Assembly: GCA_035610835.1 (NCBI GenBank)
Contig: CM069449.1
Location: 43,916,768 to 43,980,767 of the forward strand
Source of the DNA: Ophiura sarsii
Lineage: Eukaryota > Echinodermata > Ophiuroidea > Amphilepidida > Ophiuridae
DNA: 64,000 nucleotides
Direction of reading: 5' to 3'
The notes beneath the pieces were generated by a model. The model was not told the origin of the DNA, ran no database searches, and saw only the letters and a list, made by a program, of their open reading frames with translations. Shown piece after piece: positions 47,557 through 59,519 of the stretch (position 1 is its first letter; every line of letters begins with the position of its first letter). A program made the translations under genes and the position numbers.

Positions 47557-49168
47557 CACTGAAAACAAATTGTCATGCAGACTGTCTTATATGACAAATT
47601 AGATATTTGTCTTTCCAACTAAATAATTTGTCATGCAGCATGAAATGACGAATTATAATTTGTCATGAAAAGGTATATTTTTATATTCGACAAATTGTAA
47701 TGCAACAAAATTTATTTGTATTGCAACAAAATGTATTTGTTATGCTAGCAATGTAATTTGTCATGTGACAAACAGTATAATTTGTCAGGCTAGCAGTGTA
47801 ATTTGTCATGTGACAAACTTTACTTTGTCATGATAGCAGTGAAATTAGGAAAAAATTAAGAAAATTGTCACATTATTTACATCGTATTTTAAGGTATTGT
47901 AACTGATTATTGCAATTTTTCTTGTATGTAAAATAGTGTGCATGAAAGATGAATCATTCAGGGCGCCCGGCCGAGATGTTTTATGTTACATGGCTGTATG
48001 TGTGCTGTGCTGTTACAGTACAGTACTTAGTCTGCAAGGATATAATTACAACTGCAAGCATCCCGGTTAGATTATAAATACATTGCAGACTATCTCAGCA
48101 AACAAGGAAAACAGCACACCACAACATACAACCATGTAACATAAATCATCTCGGCCGGACGCCATGAATCTTTCATGCACTATATTTTACGTACCACAAG
48201 AACAGTTACAGGGTGCACTACACTAAATGGGGTATCCCCTACCGTTAAGGTCGGTGTTTAAAACTAGAATCGGAAAATATGCATGGCAAAATCCTAAATT
48301 TAAAAGACTTGACAGTAATACAATTGCGTAAATGCCTAGGATTTTTGATTAATTATGATTAATGGGACATCACCTACATGCACCCTGACTATAAACTGAA
48401 TATCATCTAGGTAAAATTGAAAGATCTTTTAAATTTGTGCTTTTTACAGGAACCATTGGCGATTACGGTGACACTTCCAAGTTCGTCAGAGATGCAGTCG
48501 GCTCCATGGGCGTATTTTGGAAAATCGAGCAGGTCAACCTACCTATTTTTTGGACTTTTGGTGAGAAAATGTGATCATCTTTAAGAAAAAATCACTCTAC
48601 AAGGTCCAATTTTGCAATTTAGTGGTCTAAAACCGAGTTTTGTATCAGTGTTTTTGTACATATCCCTATGGAGCTCTATTTAGTAGTGTGACCCCTACAA
48701 TACCTTAAAATACCTTAAAATACGATGTAAATAATGTGACTTCTGCCTGCTGGCCGCCGGCTCACAATTACAATGACGGCCGCGAGAAAAGAAACGCGAA
48801 TCCTGCAAGACATCGCAGGAAACCCCGCAAACCGCAGTTGTTGCAAACTTGTATCGTTTATTGAATTTTAATTCGGTCTGCTCAAATTAAGTTGTCATGC
48901 AATTTGTAATGCAAGAAATACCGCGGCACTTCTAGTCTAACTGACGATGTTTATTTGTCAAGTAAGCAATGGTAGTGTTGTCAAATCAATCGAATTAGTT
49001 TTGCATTGTTTTTAATTTGTATCGCAATTCCAATGATTCGTATCATATCTTGTTTGATTCGTAGGCCACAGTAACAGAATCGTAACACGACAAGTTTTCT
49101 GCATTACAATTTTTATTTATCCGTTTGACGAATTTTCTTCAACAAATGACGAAATAATATTTTCAGTG
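47557..49168. mobile_element. CACTA-like element with nested palindromes, TA duplication
   Basis: CACTGAAAACAAATTGTCAT at the left and ATATTTTCAGTG at the right are inverted CACTG ends, flanked by TA (47555-47556, 49169-49170). About 280 bp at the left and ~300 bp at the right are built from the word TTGTCAT/ATGACAA and variants. Inside lies a second inverted pair (GTCACATTATTTACATCG near 47870, complement near 48740). Inside that lies a third (GTGCATGAAAGATGAATC near 47938, complement near 48180). CACTG ends with subterminal word repeats are typical of CACTA/EnSpm elements. Confidence 0.75.
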
Positions 49169-49489
49169 TAGGGTATCGGGGCCAGAAAATATCCAGCTGC
49201 ACCACGTGAATCTGTTCATTTGAACATTATTGTTCAACGGATCAGATCTTAATATTATGTAAGTGCCAACTCAGATTGACGCTCACACCTCAACAATATC
49301 TGATATTTCTAGATAGGTTATGTATATTGATCGGCAGAAACGGAAACACCGACATGACTGGCAGCCCGGGGTATACTCACATGTGTATCGCAACTATATT
49401 TATAATAGTGTATATGTAAACTGATCATAGCAGTAGTATTGCTTTATTCCGTAATGTTTAAATCATATCCTGGTCAGTTCACCCCATCG

Positions 49490-49560
49490 CTACTCTAGTG
49501 GATTGGGAACATCTTTTGCAATGCAGAGGTCTATGGTTCGATTGCCATTAGGACCACGTT
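49490..49560 (+). repeat. tRNA-like sequence
   Basis: CTCTAGTGGATTGGGAACAT is followed by TATGGTTCGATTGCC at tRNA-like spacing. Box B is good (GGTTCGATTGCC), the rest weak. It is a probable SINE remnant. Confidence 0.4.
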
Positions 49561-49697
49561 TTAAACTGATTTATTTCCTTTTGTAAAAGGTAAGGTTAGA
49601 AATACATTCTAAGTCCATAAAGTGTGAAGTTCCTACCTAGACAACCCCGGGTATACAGTCATGTGGGTATTTCCATTCCTGCATTGATCGCACTAAC

Positions 49698-50909
49698 CTG
49701 TAAGTAGTTTGTACCCAGCAGGATAAGCATATGATACGCAATATGATGTAGCTGTTACCATCACAAAGAAAGCAGCTTCGGGATTCGGATGCCCGACAGA
49801 ATGAGTAGAAATTGTCACTGGTCCACGGGATACACAGAACTCATCATCGCTACTTCTGAGAATGTCCCAGTTAGCCATTCTTTGATTATCGTCAAATGTA
49901 AGCCCATCAAGAAACTTGCACTGTATTGTTACACTTATGTAATATTCCCATGATTCATCAATTCCAAACACGGAAAATGTTATGTTTTGACCAAACATTT
50001 CATTAGGAGGAACAATCACCATAGACGGATCGCCATGGTTATCTGCTCCATAGCCTTTCATATATTGGACCACCAGTACGGGTTGATTGGACGTTACTCT
50101 TATGACTGCATTACCACTGACATAACCTTCATACACTTCTCCAGCTTCTAGATTGATGTCTATATTGCCGGATATTTCAACACGGGATGTTTGTGGGCTT
50201 GTACCAATAACGCGATAGATGTAACCTGCGTTTCGACCGGGAAATGGGGCAAGTAAGAATTCACGTCCTAAATCTGTAACGGATGGCATTTGCTCAATCA
50301 CATAGTCACACGCTGCAACATTGCTTGGAACATTAGTACATTCGCACCCCGCCATCACTGTGATGGGATTGCTCCCATTTATGGAAGACCCTGTGAGATC
50401 ATCGTATCCCGTAGCCTGGTATTGGTAGGTTTCATATGGCTGAAGAGACACTTGAAATTGGTGTCCTTGTTTGGTGCTTATATCAATGACAGTGGTTTTG
50501 TCAAGAGCAGATACGGAGAATTCGGATCCACGTTCGTAAGATGCGATGTAATAGTGTGTTCCCAATGCTCTAGTTGGAATCGCAACGAATCCATCGCTGG
50601 TGTATTCTTCATACACCATTCCATACACTGATACCCCATGAGAAGAACGCACGATGACCGTTTTGTGTTGTACACCAGTAGTATTGACAAGGTACACTGA
50701 TGCAGGTAAGCTTATAACGGCTTGTTCATATTTCGTAACAACTGCTCCACGCAAGAACCCTATTCCATCCACAGTAACGTTGACAGTGACCGAATGTAGA
50801 TATGGAGTGGATACCATAACATACGGGATACCTGGTGAAGATGGATAATGCGTTGGGAAAGCAAACACAAATTCAGTACCAACTGTGCTGTCGTAACTAA
50901 ATTCAGAGA
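49698..50909 (-). CDS. IgGFc-ZP gene, IgGFc-binding domain exon
   Basis: A single 1,212-nt exon, phase 1 on both sides (acceptor TTCTTTTTCAG, donor ACAG|GTTAGT), encodes 404 residues with no stop. It opens SEFSYDSTVGTEFVFAFP and continues with ALGTHYYIASY, NPITVMAGCEC, ACDYVIEQMP, REFLLAPFPGR and PVLVVQYMKG. These are the landmarks of the N-terminal IgGFc-binding domain found in FCGBP-like mucin-associated proteins. Cysteine pairs CEC, ACDY and the late QCKF/EFCVS/SYCVS are retained. Several NxT/NxS sites suggest an extracellular domain. It heads a minus-strand gene continuing through two linker exons into a ZP module. Signal peptide and start codon are missing, so at least one 5' exon lies above 50909. 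Confidence 0.93.
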
Positions 50910-53306
50910 CTGAAAAAGAAAAATAAGTTTTATTAAGTTTAACTCACTTTCAATAATTCATTTGTTATGAGAACACAAGTAAACCGATTTGTGTTTTAAA
51001 TGAATTAACTTTTCGTATATCTAATATACATGGTGTCCCAGAATGATTTATACCGTGTTTGAAAAAAATAAAAGATATAAGAACACCATTGCAGCCCAAG
51101 TCTAATACCTGTATGCCTAATATAATGGAGAACATGTATCCTACTTATTCTGTTAATTTCATTAGAATATATTTATCCGTCCCGATTTGGCATGACATAA
51201 TTAAAAATCGGTAACAACCTGTTTCACTTTCAGCATATTTCAATTGAAAGTATGATATCAATCGCTCAAACAGAACAATTCCCTCACACCGTTCATGTGA
51301 TAATGGACATTGACGTTTATTATCTCAGGTGTAAAAAGACGATTGTATGCAAATTACTTTCACTGAATAGTATAAATATTCATGAATATATGGTTCTGAC
51401 CAAATAAGGTAGCATTTATGTCTTTATAAGATGTTTACGCAACTTATTGGCCAATTGGAGCGCGCCACGCTCCTGGGCGATTTGTATCGAGGTGCGCGAT
51501 TCCAATTTACTTCTCTCTTCTGGTGCCGGGAGGATTCCATCGTATAATCAGTATCAGCGATGTAAAATAATGTTTAAAATCATGAGATTGGATCGTTTGA
51601 CTGATGATTTAACATATCAAGGGCTCAGAACTATTATCAAGAGCCTTATCTCCATTTTGACCATTCTGAGAAAAATACTATTGAAGTTTTTTAAACACAT
51701 AGGGGAGATGGAGATGAGGCCTTGTGATACTGGCTATAACTTTGAAAGGGGTTGGAGATAAGGCTGTGATACTGGAAAGAGAATTTCTTTCTGAACATTT
51801 TGATACCAAAATCTCATTTTTGAAAAAAAATGGAGATGAGGCCTTGTGTTTCTGAGCCCTCGATATATATCAAATAAATGAAGAGTGTGAAGATATACGA
51901 CAAAAGTTGGCATTGCTTTATCTCGCGCACCGATATCCGTCGACGTCGGCCGTTGCGCAACGACGTGAGTATGAACGCACCTTAACAGTCGATAATTGAT
52001 TCTTCTTGAGTTTTCTTGTAATTATTCTCCGCTCGGGTAATTATTTGGTAATTTTAACCACGTCGCGTCGTATATCTTCACAGTTCAAATCTTGCGTCAT
52101 AAAACATCCCCAACATTGGATATCATAATTATTTCGTAGTAGAAATTAAAAGAGGACGCAATAATTACCTATATTATTTCAATTGATCTTTGTGCTGAAC
52201 ATGGTCAATGATTGTATGAGCTTTCAAAAGAGGTCATTTTGGTCAAACTTGGAATCTACCATTTTCATAATTTCTGTCAGAAACTTTTAAATTCATAATG
52301 CCTAAAAAAAGATAAATATATGTAGATGTTATTGTCATAAGCGCTTTGATCAATAACAACGGCATACATAGCTAAATAAATGTCCCTTTTCCTGGGATAA
52401 ATTATTCTTATAGTTGTTTTGGTTACAATTGCAAAGGAGGTATTGAAACGAACAAGGGAGATATGATCACTGTTACAGTAAAACTGTCAAAGATCTAAAT
52501 ACGATTTCTCTAGGCCGGCGATCATTACGTCTAAACGTCGAACCCACGAGAGTTTCGAATAAACAAACAAAATAAATATCCCCTACAACACACATACAAA
52601 CAAACAAACACCCAACAAACAAACCCCAACAAACAAACAAACACCCCAACTGAGAGACAAATAAACAAACACAAGAGGTGATACGAGTGTTACAATTTTA
52701 ACCTGTTATCTTACTTGTTACATTATCAAATAATCATCGTCAACAATATTGCATTGGAAAGTAACTTGCCATTGTGACCTATAATTTTGCCAATTTTGCC
52801 AACGTATAGTTGTGCAGATATTACATAATCATTTGTATCATATAATATTGAGACCCGGACAGATACAGAGTTTGGAGTGAACATAGAAATCTACTATTTC
52901 CATGGAGTGACGTATAGTAAAGCGTCATCCGTATACAGTTCATCCCATACTAAAACATAAACAATGGCAATTATAATGATTGGTTTTATGTGTATCTTTT
53001 TCCTGGACAATACAAATTCAATAGTTATTCTTTTGCATTCTATTTTTCTAATCATACTCCATTGAATAAAACATTCTGAATCACCATTTTGTTCTGCACC
53101 AATCAATTATTTCAATTCATTTTTGGGTGGACCAATTAACTATTACACTAGTACTGCGCAAGCCAGAACACACGATATCAGGTGTGACCTTTACCTTCAA
53201 TATTTTGAACATTAGCCAATACCGAAATATATATTATCTGTAGAGGGATAGAATAGACTAGCATATTCACGTTAAGTGACTAAACGCAATTTTTTCCAGG
53301 ACTAGC
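50910..53306. other. Presumed first intron / 5' region; no feature beyond simple repeats
   Basis: AT-rich. A (CAAA)n microsatellite lies at about 52560-52672. GGAGATGAGGCCTTGTG occurs twice (51707 and 51831). No signal-peptide exon was recognised. Confidence 0.4.
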
Positions 53307-53529
53307 ACTATAGTTTAGGCAATTCCAAATTGGTGAATTTGTTTACAGCTGCGAATCTATTCAGAAGAGCGTGACGCGAAAAACGCTCAATGACGCAACA
53401 AGGTGCTTTGTGAATCGTATGCGTGACGTTTGCGTATGCAAAAACAGTGCACACACGCTTGGATTTTCTTTTGCACGAAGAGAGATATCCGCATATTTCT
53501 CACCAATTTGGAACTGATTAAACTATAGT
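53307..53529. mobile_element. MITE, AGTTCCAAATTGG family, copy 2
   Basis: ACTATAGTTTAGGCAATTCC at the left and GGAACTGATTAAACTATAGT at the right are inverted ends. The core has GCGTGACGCGAAAAACGCTC-type stems. It is homologous over most of its length to 14740-14929. Confidence 0.8.
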
Positions 53530-53555
53530 ACATAAACTATAAATGAAACACTTAC

Positions 53556-53622
53556 ATTCGTGATTTTGTTCGACCTCATTCTTGTATTTCACCGTGTTCC
53601 GATACCGCTGTGGGTTGGTCTT
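53556..53622 (-). CDS. Candidate upstream exon of the IgGFc-ZP gene (weak)
   Basis: Between acceptor-like CAACCAG and a good donor CACGAAT|GTAAGTG lies a 67-nt open frame ending in phase 1, the phase required by the 49698-50909 exon. It would read KTNPQRYRNTVKYKNEVEQN, then HE. Composition is hydrophilic, not a signal peptide, so another 5' exon would still be needed. Only the donor and the phase support it. Confidence 0.2.
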
Positions 53623-54668
53623 CTGGTTGGTTGACGTCGGATTTTAAAACCAAACAAAGAAGTTGACATGATTAATGCTATTATTTACAATCTATCCAAG
53701 TAAACTGTTTACAACTTCCGCCGCATGAAAGTGTGGGGTGGGTGGGGTGGGTGGGGGTAACCGCTCACGAAGTAGTAAAATCATGTCTATCCAATAAAAC
53801 GAACTAATGATATTGTTGAAATCGACTAAATACTTTTTATTAAACTATGCAAAAGTTCATAAAATGCGCAATCACCTATACTTTTCAAGGGGTGATATTT
53901 CAGGGAATGTTAAATATATTATTTACACAATACCTGAATCATCTTTTATGTCGAAACTAAGTTGTAAAAGTTGAATTAATTAATAATTTAATATAATTAA
54001 GCATCACTGATTCGGCATTTCTTATGTATTTTATTATTTCCTCACCCTGCTATATGAAAAATGGATTAATTAATAGCAGGAGAACAAGTGCATCACTTTC
54101 TATATTTCTCCTGTTTTATAATGTATAATGTACTAATTCAGTATACAACTGAACATAACAACAAAAGTACACATTTCAAATGAAAAGCGCCGTAACATAA
54201 ACAAATTGTTTCAACGCTTAAGACTGTGTATTTTTAAAACCCAGTCGCATCTCGGGGATGAAGGTTGGAGAAATCATTTTATATTTGGTCCACACATCAG
54301 TTATGATGAACCATCTCATATTATGGTGGTAAATCTTTCATCGCGAGTTTTTTAAAAGTATCTCTTAAAATGCACAAACATACAAAACAGAACGAACAGG
54401 ACTAAAAAATGAAATGCCATAATATTTACGGTAGTTTCTATGACAAGGTACAAACAGAATGAGAAACCTATTTATTTCAGACACTACTAATTCAAACCTC
54501 AAACGAACTTTACAGATCAGTGACCGCACTACTGTGCAATATACTTTGTGTAGTCTGTAGTAGACAATGGGCCGTCTACGGGTTTTTCTTCATTGGTTAA
54601 AAGGCAGTCCTTTGGAATAGGTTCTCCTAGAGCCAAATTTTTAGAAGGCCAGCGGCGACCTACGTTTA

Positions 54669-54745
54669 GAGCTCTTTTCAGAGCCACCATCTCTGTTCAG
54701 TGAACAATGGGCAGTTCATCTGAACGGCTCTTTTCGGAGCCGCCA
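54669..54745 (+). promoter_or_regulatory. Two histone-type 3' stem-loop sequences
   Basis: GCTCTTTTCAGAGCCACCA (54671-54689) and GGCTCTTTTCGGAGCCGCC (54726-54744) resemble the replication-dependent histone mRNA 3' stem-loop, GGCTCTTTTCAGAGCCACC. The first has a 5-bp stem with a flanking mismatch. The second has a six-pair stem with one G-T pair. No histone ORF is nearby, so they are orphan copies or part of a mobile element. Confidence 0.55.
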
Positions 54746-54860
54746 ATCTGTTACAACTAGGAAAGGGGCACCTACTCCCAAGTCATCGGGCAAGGGGCAG
54801 CCCAAATGATGACAACAATAGAGAAGTTACAATCTCTATATTAATATTATAATAATTTGG

Positions 54861-54902
54861 TCCTGAAGAAGTCAGAGGTAATCCGAACGAAAGCTTGACA
54901 GT
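54861..54902 (+). ncRNA. Degenerate hammerhead-like motif of a retroelement end
   Basis: TCCTGAAGAAGTCAGAGG, then CGAACGAAAGC, matches the CUGAnGA...GAAA order of hammerhead cores, but stem II is weak. It probably marks the end of a Penelope-like element or relative. Confidence 0.3.
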
Positions 54903-55239
54903 TTTAAACTTGTCCGACGGCGAACTCATTAAACTCTCACCTTATATTATGAAAAAGCCAATCTCACAACTACTAATTCGGTGTTGGGGTGTGTACATTT
55001 TAGTTTGTGTGTATATAGGGGGGGGGGTAGTGTATGCGCATGGAATGTGACAGCGAACATATTTTGTTTCATAACGTTGTTGCATCTCACAATAAATGTA
55101 CCTATGAAATGGTTTACAAACTGTTTTGTGCACAGGCGCCCCAGTTTATTTCGCAACCACAAACACTGGTATGGTACAGGGTGTCCCAAAAGTCGCGCTA
55201 CACTTTGTAAATCTTTATAACCCTTTTGCAATTGCATTC

Positions 55240-57418
55240 CATATGTAAAATAAATAAAAAGAGGAGACTTTTAGAAAGATCTTGGTACCAAACATGACTA
55301 TATTTAATCAAAAGAATAAGGAATAAACTACGGCTGAACATAGTTACGTAAAAACGACAAATCATACAGAACGCATTTATGATGCCTGTGAGTTTTATTC
55401 CTGCATGATTCCTGCAACACTTGCAACTTATTCAATCCATTTCCGCGTAAGAATGGATATGGTCTCTCATATTAAGCAGTGGCTATTCCATATTAATGGG
55501 CCGCCATATTCACCAACAGATTAAGTCTAAAATAAGTGTGGGTAGAGTATACAGAACAACACCTCACAACATTTACGAACTAAAACATACGTGACTAAGG
55601 AAACAGAGGCAAGCGCATTCGTGCAATAATTTAATCCAGAACTTAAAGGTAGATGTTCCGATTGCTGGCCCGATTTTCAACTTGATGTTTTCTATTTTAT
55701 ATGAAAGGTCATCAATAAAAGTGTAGCATTCCAAAACTTGAGTTGCATAACTTATAACTATTAATAAAAAATCCCTTTAAAAGGGATAACCCATGCCCAA
55801 GATGATTCCATTTATTAGATAACAAATACAATAAATGGAAGGATCGATTTTAATCATTTCATTTTTTAAAGATGAAATTGCTCTTTAGGTTGGTCAAAGT
55901 TGGAGTATAAATAGCTATAGCTTATTTTCACAGTGTCATTACTCGGTGCGAAAAAATTTATAGGCCTAAAGGATGCATTGGCCTACATTATAGTTAGCAT
56001 GATTACCAGATTAATCCAATTCCGACCCTGCTTTGGATGTTTAATTCCATGTCTACAACTGAGACGACGCTATTTACGTTAAAGTGTATCCATGGCTCTA
56101 AAGAAGTTTTAATTACAATCAAAACTACATACTGTCAGTTATTCCAAAATTGAAATGAAACAAAACCTCTTTTTATTATGCCAAGCACACACAATTGTCA
56201 TTACTGATGATTGATGTTCTTATTCCTCTTTAAAAACTTATTTCATGATGTAAATTTTTAACTTTTGATTTTGCGCGAAACATATTTTGCATCGAAATTA
56301 TTGAACCAAAATAATAACAATCCATACTGTGAAAGTGTACTTTCTCAATAACTTTGCTGATAATAGTGAAATAAACCAGCCTCTCCATAATTGAATCTTT
56401 AAATTCAGTTACATTTTTATATTAGATTGGACTTTTCTTCTCTTTTCTGGAAAACCGTCTGCCATGTTCAGGGTGGAAAAACAGAATCTTTTTCGCAATT
56501 GATGCACATTTTGGTTTGTTATGAGCCAAGACAGTATACCTATCGTTCAAGTTTGACCAGATAACCATTTAAATCTTAATCTTCGGATATTTTCAATAAA
56601 ATTACTTATTTGGTGAAGAAGGTAGGCCAGCTATTTAGCAAGTATCAGTGTTAACAATCTCTGTTGGGGAGCAATGCCACATGTATTGTTTTATACAGAA
56701 CTTAGAGTTCTTACTATAAAAAGGATTCTAAGTGTCTCTTACAAATGTTCCTATACCCGACTCTTGCTTGACTAGTCTGGTGGTTATCTACTATTTTGAA
56801 GACATGCAGTGGTAGGGTATAATAAAGGAACTCCAAATACAATGAAAACTTTAACAATGACAATAATTTTTTTTAAAAAGGAATACAAAAAATTACAAGA
56901 CGTTATTGTGGCAAAGGCCTAAACTACAGGGACCCGTTCAAGGATGCCTTACAATATTCCACTATGCCAAAACATTCTTTCATTCACTTTCATTCACTTC
57001 TTTCATTTCTTACACTCAAAACATTCTTCAAAGAATTTGCGTGGCATTTCTTGTAATCTCAATGATAAAACCATGTAAATGAACTTCCGTAACTTATATT
57101 ACACAGCACACAAATAAATCCAAGATCGTCCGAAAAGAGACGAATATGAACTTACAATACACTAAGTGTAATTGTCTATTACCCTAGGCAAGTTACATTA
57201 TCTTTTATTAGAAGTGAGAATATGTTATTTTTTCACTAAAATCATAACTTTGTCAATATTGAATGTAATTCCTCCATTCAAACATGAAACTAAACCAACT
57301 TAGGCACTTTCTTTTCATTTTTTGCACTTAAATTGCTGAAATCAACAAAAGGTGTGTTATTTCATACACAAATATGTTTTTACTCACATGAGAGGACTCA
57401 GCATGGACAGTGCAAGTG
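55240..57418. other. Non-coding, no recognised feature
   Basis: AT-rich. A mariner-type terminal fragment (TACAGGGTGTCCCAAAAGTC) lies just before it, at 55176. I see no gene. Confidence 0.4.
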
Positions 57419-57638
57419 CACACAGAAAACACTATGTAAAAAAATTACACAAATTATGTAAAAAATACACAATCTGTGTAAAAATAGAACTCCATAATAC
57501 TATGTAAACAGTTGTGTTAAGCTTTTGCATAGGAATTTACACAAGCTTGGGTATATATTACATGTTTTATTTAAACTCTTGCATAATAATTATGGAGTTC
57601 TATATTTACATAATTTTTTACATAGTGTTTTCTGTGTG
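57419..57638. mobile_element. 220-bp MITE with ACACAGAAAAC ends and TATGTAAA/TTACACA words
   Basis: CACACAGAAAACACTATG and CATAGTGTTTTCTGTGTG are perfect inverted ends, with TG on both sides (57417-57418, 57639-57640). The interior repeats TATGTAAA and TTACACA in both orientations. Longer inner matches such as GAACTCCATAAT pair left with right. Confidence 0.75.
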
Positions 57639-57729
57639 TGGAAGGGGGAACGCCTCATAATTTTCCCGCTGGGGCGATGCCCCTCAAAAGAAGTCATTTT
57701 TGCGCGAATTTAGTTTCAATGTTTAGTGG

Positions 57730-58440
57730 TTTCAGGAACGTTTTCTAGATCAATTTAGTGAAGAAACCTAGACATTTTTGAGCGCTTCGCGCGAATTAGT
57801 TTTATTTTTCATTATTCAAGTTATTCAAGACATGGCTTAAATCCTGTGTGCCGGAGGTCCCTGGTTCTAATCCGGGGGGGGGGGGGGGGTCGCGGTGATA
57901 TTTTGGGTGACTTTTCGCCTTGCCGAAAATTGCCTGAAAAAGTGGGGGGTAGAGTTAGGGTTTACAAGGTGGCTTCAGGAACGTTTTTTTGAATTCTTTA
58001 ACGAACCATTCAAGTGTTAAAATAACTAATGTTTGCGCGCTACGCTCAAATTAAATCCAATGTTTTATTATTCAAGCTTAACAAGATGGCTTCAGGAACG
58101 TTTTCTGGATTTTTAAATGTAACAATAGACATTTTTTTATTCACTACGCGTGAATTATTTTCAGTGTCTTATTGTTCAAGAATCAAGCTTAACAAGGTGG
58201 CTTCAGGAACGTTATCAGGGCCATTTTACTGTTCAAATAACCAATTTTTGTGCGATACGAGCAACTTAATCTTAAAATTGTATTCTTCAAGCTTAACAAG
58301 ATGGCTTCAGGAACGTTTTTCTAAATCTTTTTTTTTACATATGCAATAGCCAATCTTCTAGCTATCCGCGCGAATTATTTTTAATATTTTGTTAGTCAAG
58401 TTGAACAAGATGGCTTACAATAACGTTTTATGGACCTTTT
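57730..58440 (+). repeat. Diverged ~112-bp tandem repeat, six units
   Basis: AAGATGGCTTCAGGAACGTT begins units at about 57730, 57970, 58083, 58195, 58301 and 58408 (first and last degenerate), each ending near TTATTCAAGCTTAAC. A G-rich insert with a box B-like GGTTCTAATCC (57840-57960) separates the first two. Confidence 0.8.
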
Positions 58441-58560
58441 TAGTGTTTCACTGTTTAATAATTATTCATGCATGTTAAGTTTCAATACTGAAACATTTAA
58501 GGGGGAATTAGGGGTTGAGAGCACATTTTACTAACACTAATTTTTCTCCAATATTAGGTA

Positions 58561-59517
58561 CACTCTCAGAACAGGTATTAAGTAACCATGGGTTAAAAGA
58601 ATGTTGGTTAAAAAGTATACAACATTGGTTAAAAATGAAGCGTTGGTTAAAAATACTTTTAATACTGCGTTGGTTAAAGAGTAAAAATATAATTAATTTT
58701 TAGTTTATTCAACGTTGGTTAAGGCATCATAATTTTAACCAACAATAGGTCATAACAAGACTCCCGCCAAAGAATTTCATTGGCGAGGAAAATAGTTTGC
58801 GCATACTATTTAGACCACGTCAGAATTTGTATATGAAATCAATCGTGTTATTTCCCGCCCCTGGTATTTACATTGGCGCTCTTCAATTGGCATCATGTTG
58901 CCAGTTAATATTGGACCAATATTGGTTTTACATTGGCGCTCTTCAATTGGCATTATGTTGGCAACCAATATTGTTCCAATAATAGGCACATTATACCAGG
59001 GGCGGAAAATAACACGATTGATTTCATATACAAATTCTGACGTGGTCTAAAAATAGCGGCCGCTGTTTCAAGTTATCGCTTCCCGGCCTAGTAGCTAGGA
59101 TCTTGTGCCTTGTCCTGTCCCTTGTTGGTCCTGGCCACGGGTTGGCGCCAATATTGAAAGCCAATATCGGGCCAATGAAGCATCAATATTGTAATGTTGT
59201 ACTATGGGTTAAAGTTTAGCAAAAAAGAAAGAAGTTTAACCAACATTTTTTAACCAACTACTGTTGGTTAAAACATTTTAACCAACAAATGATTAAAAAT
59301 GGTAACCAACCACAGGTTAAAGTTTAACCAACCACTGTTGGTCAAAACATATTAACCAACAAATGATTAAAATTTGTAACCAACCACAGGTTAAAGTTTA
59401 ACCAACAGCTGTTGGTTACAGTTTTAACCAACCAATTGTGTGGTTCACCTGGTAACCTCCCGTTGGATAAAATTTTAACCAACATGGTTAAAGATTTTAA
59501 CCTTTGTTCTGAGAGTG
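58561..59517. mobile_element. CACTA-like element with GGTTAAA word repeats, TA duplication
   Basis: CACTCTCAGAACAGGT at the left and TTTGTTCTGAGAGTG at the right are inverted, with TA at 58559-58560 and 59518-59519. More than 20 copies of TTGGTTAAA or its complement fill both subterminal parts. The middle holds a separate fold-back (58808-59051). Confidence 0.8.
58808..59051. mobile_element. Nested fold-back unit with internal 68-bp duplication
   Basis: About 58 bp from TTTAGACCACGTCAGAATTT to CGCCCCTGGTAT are repeated inverted at 58994-59051. Between them TTTACATTGGCGCTCTTCAA occurs twice in tandem, with CCAATATTG words. Confidence 0.8.
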
Positions 59518-59519
59518 TA

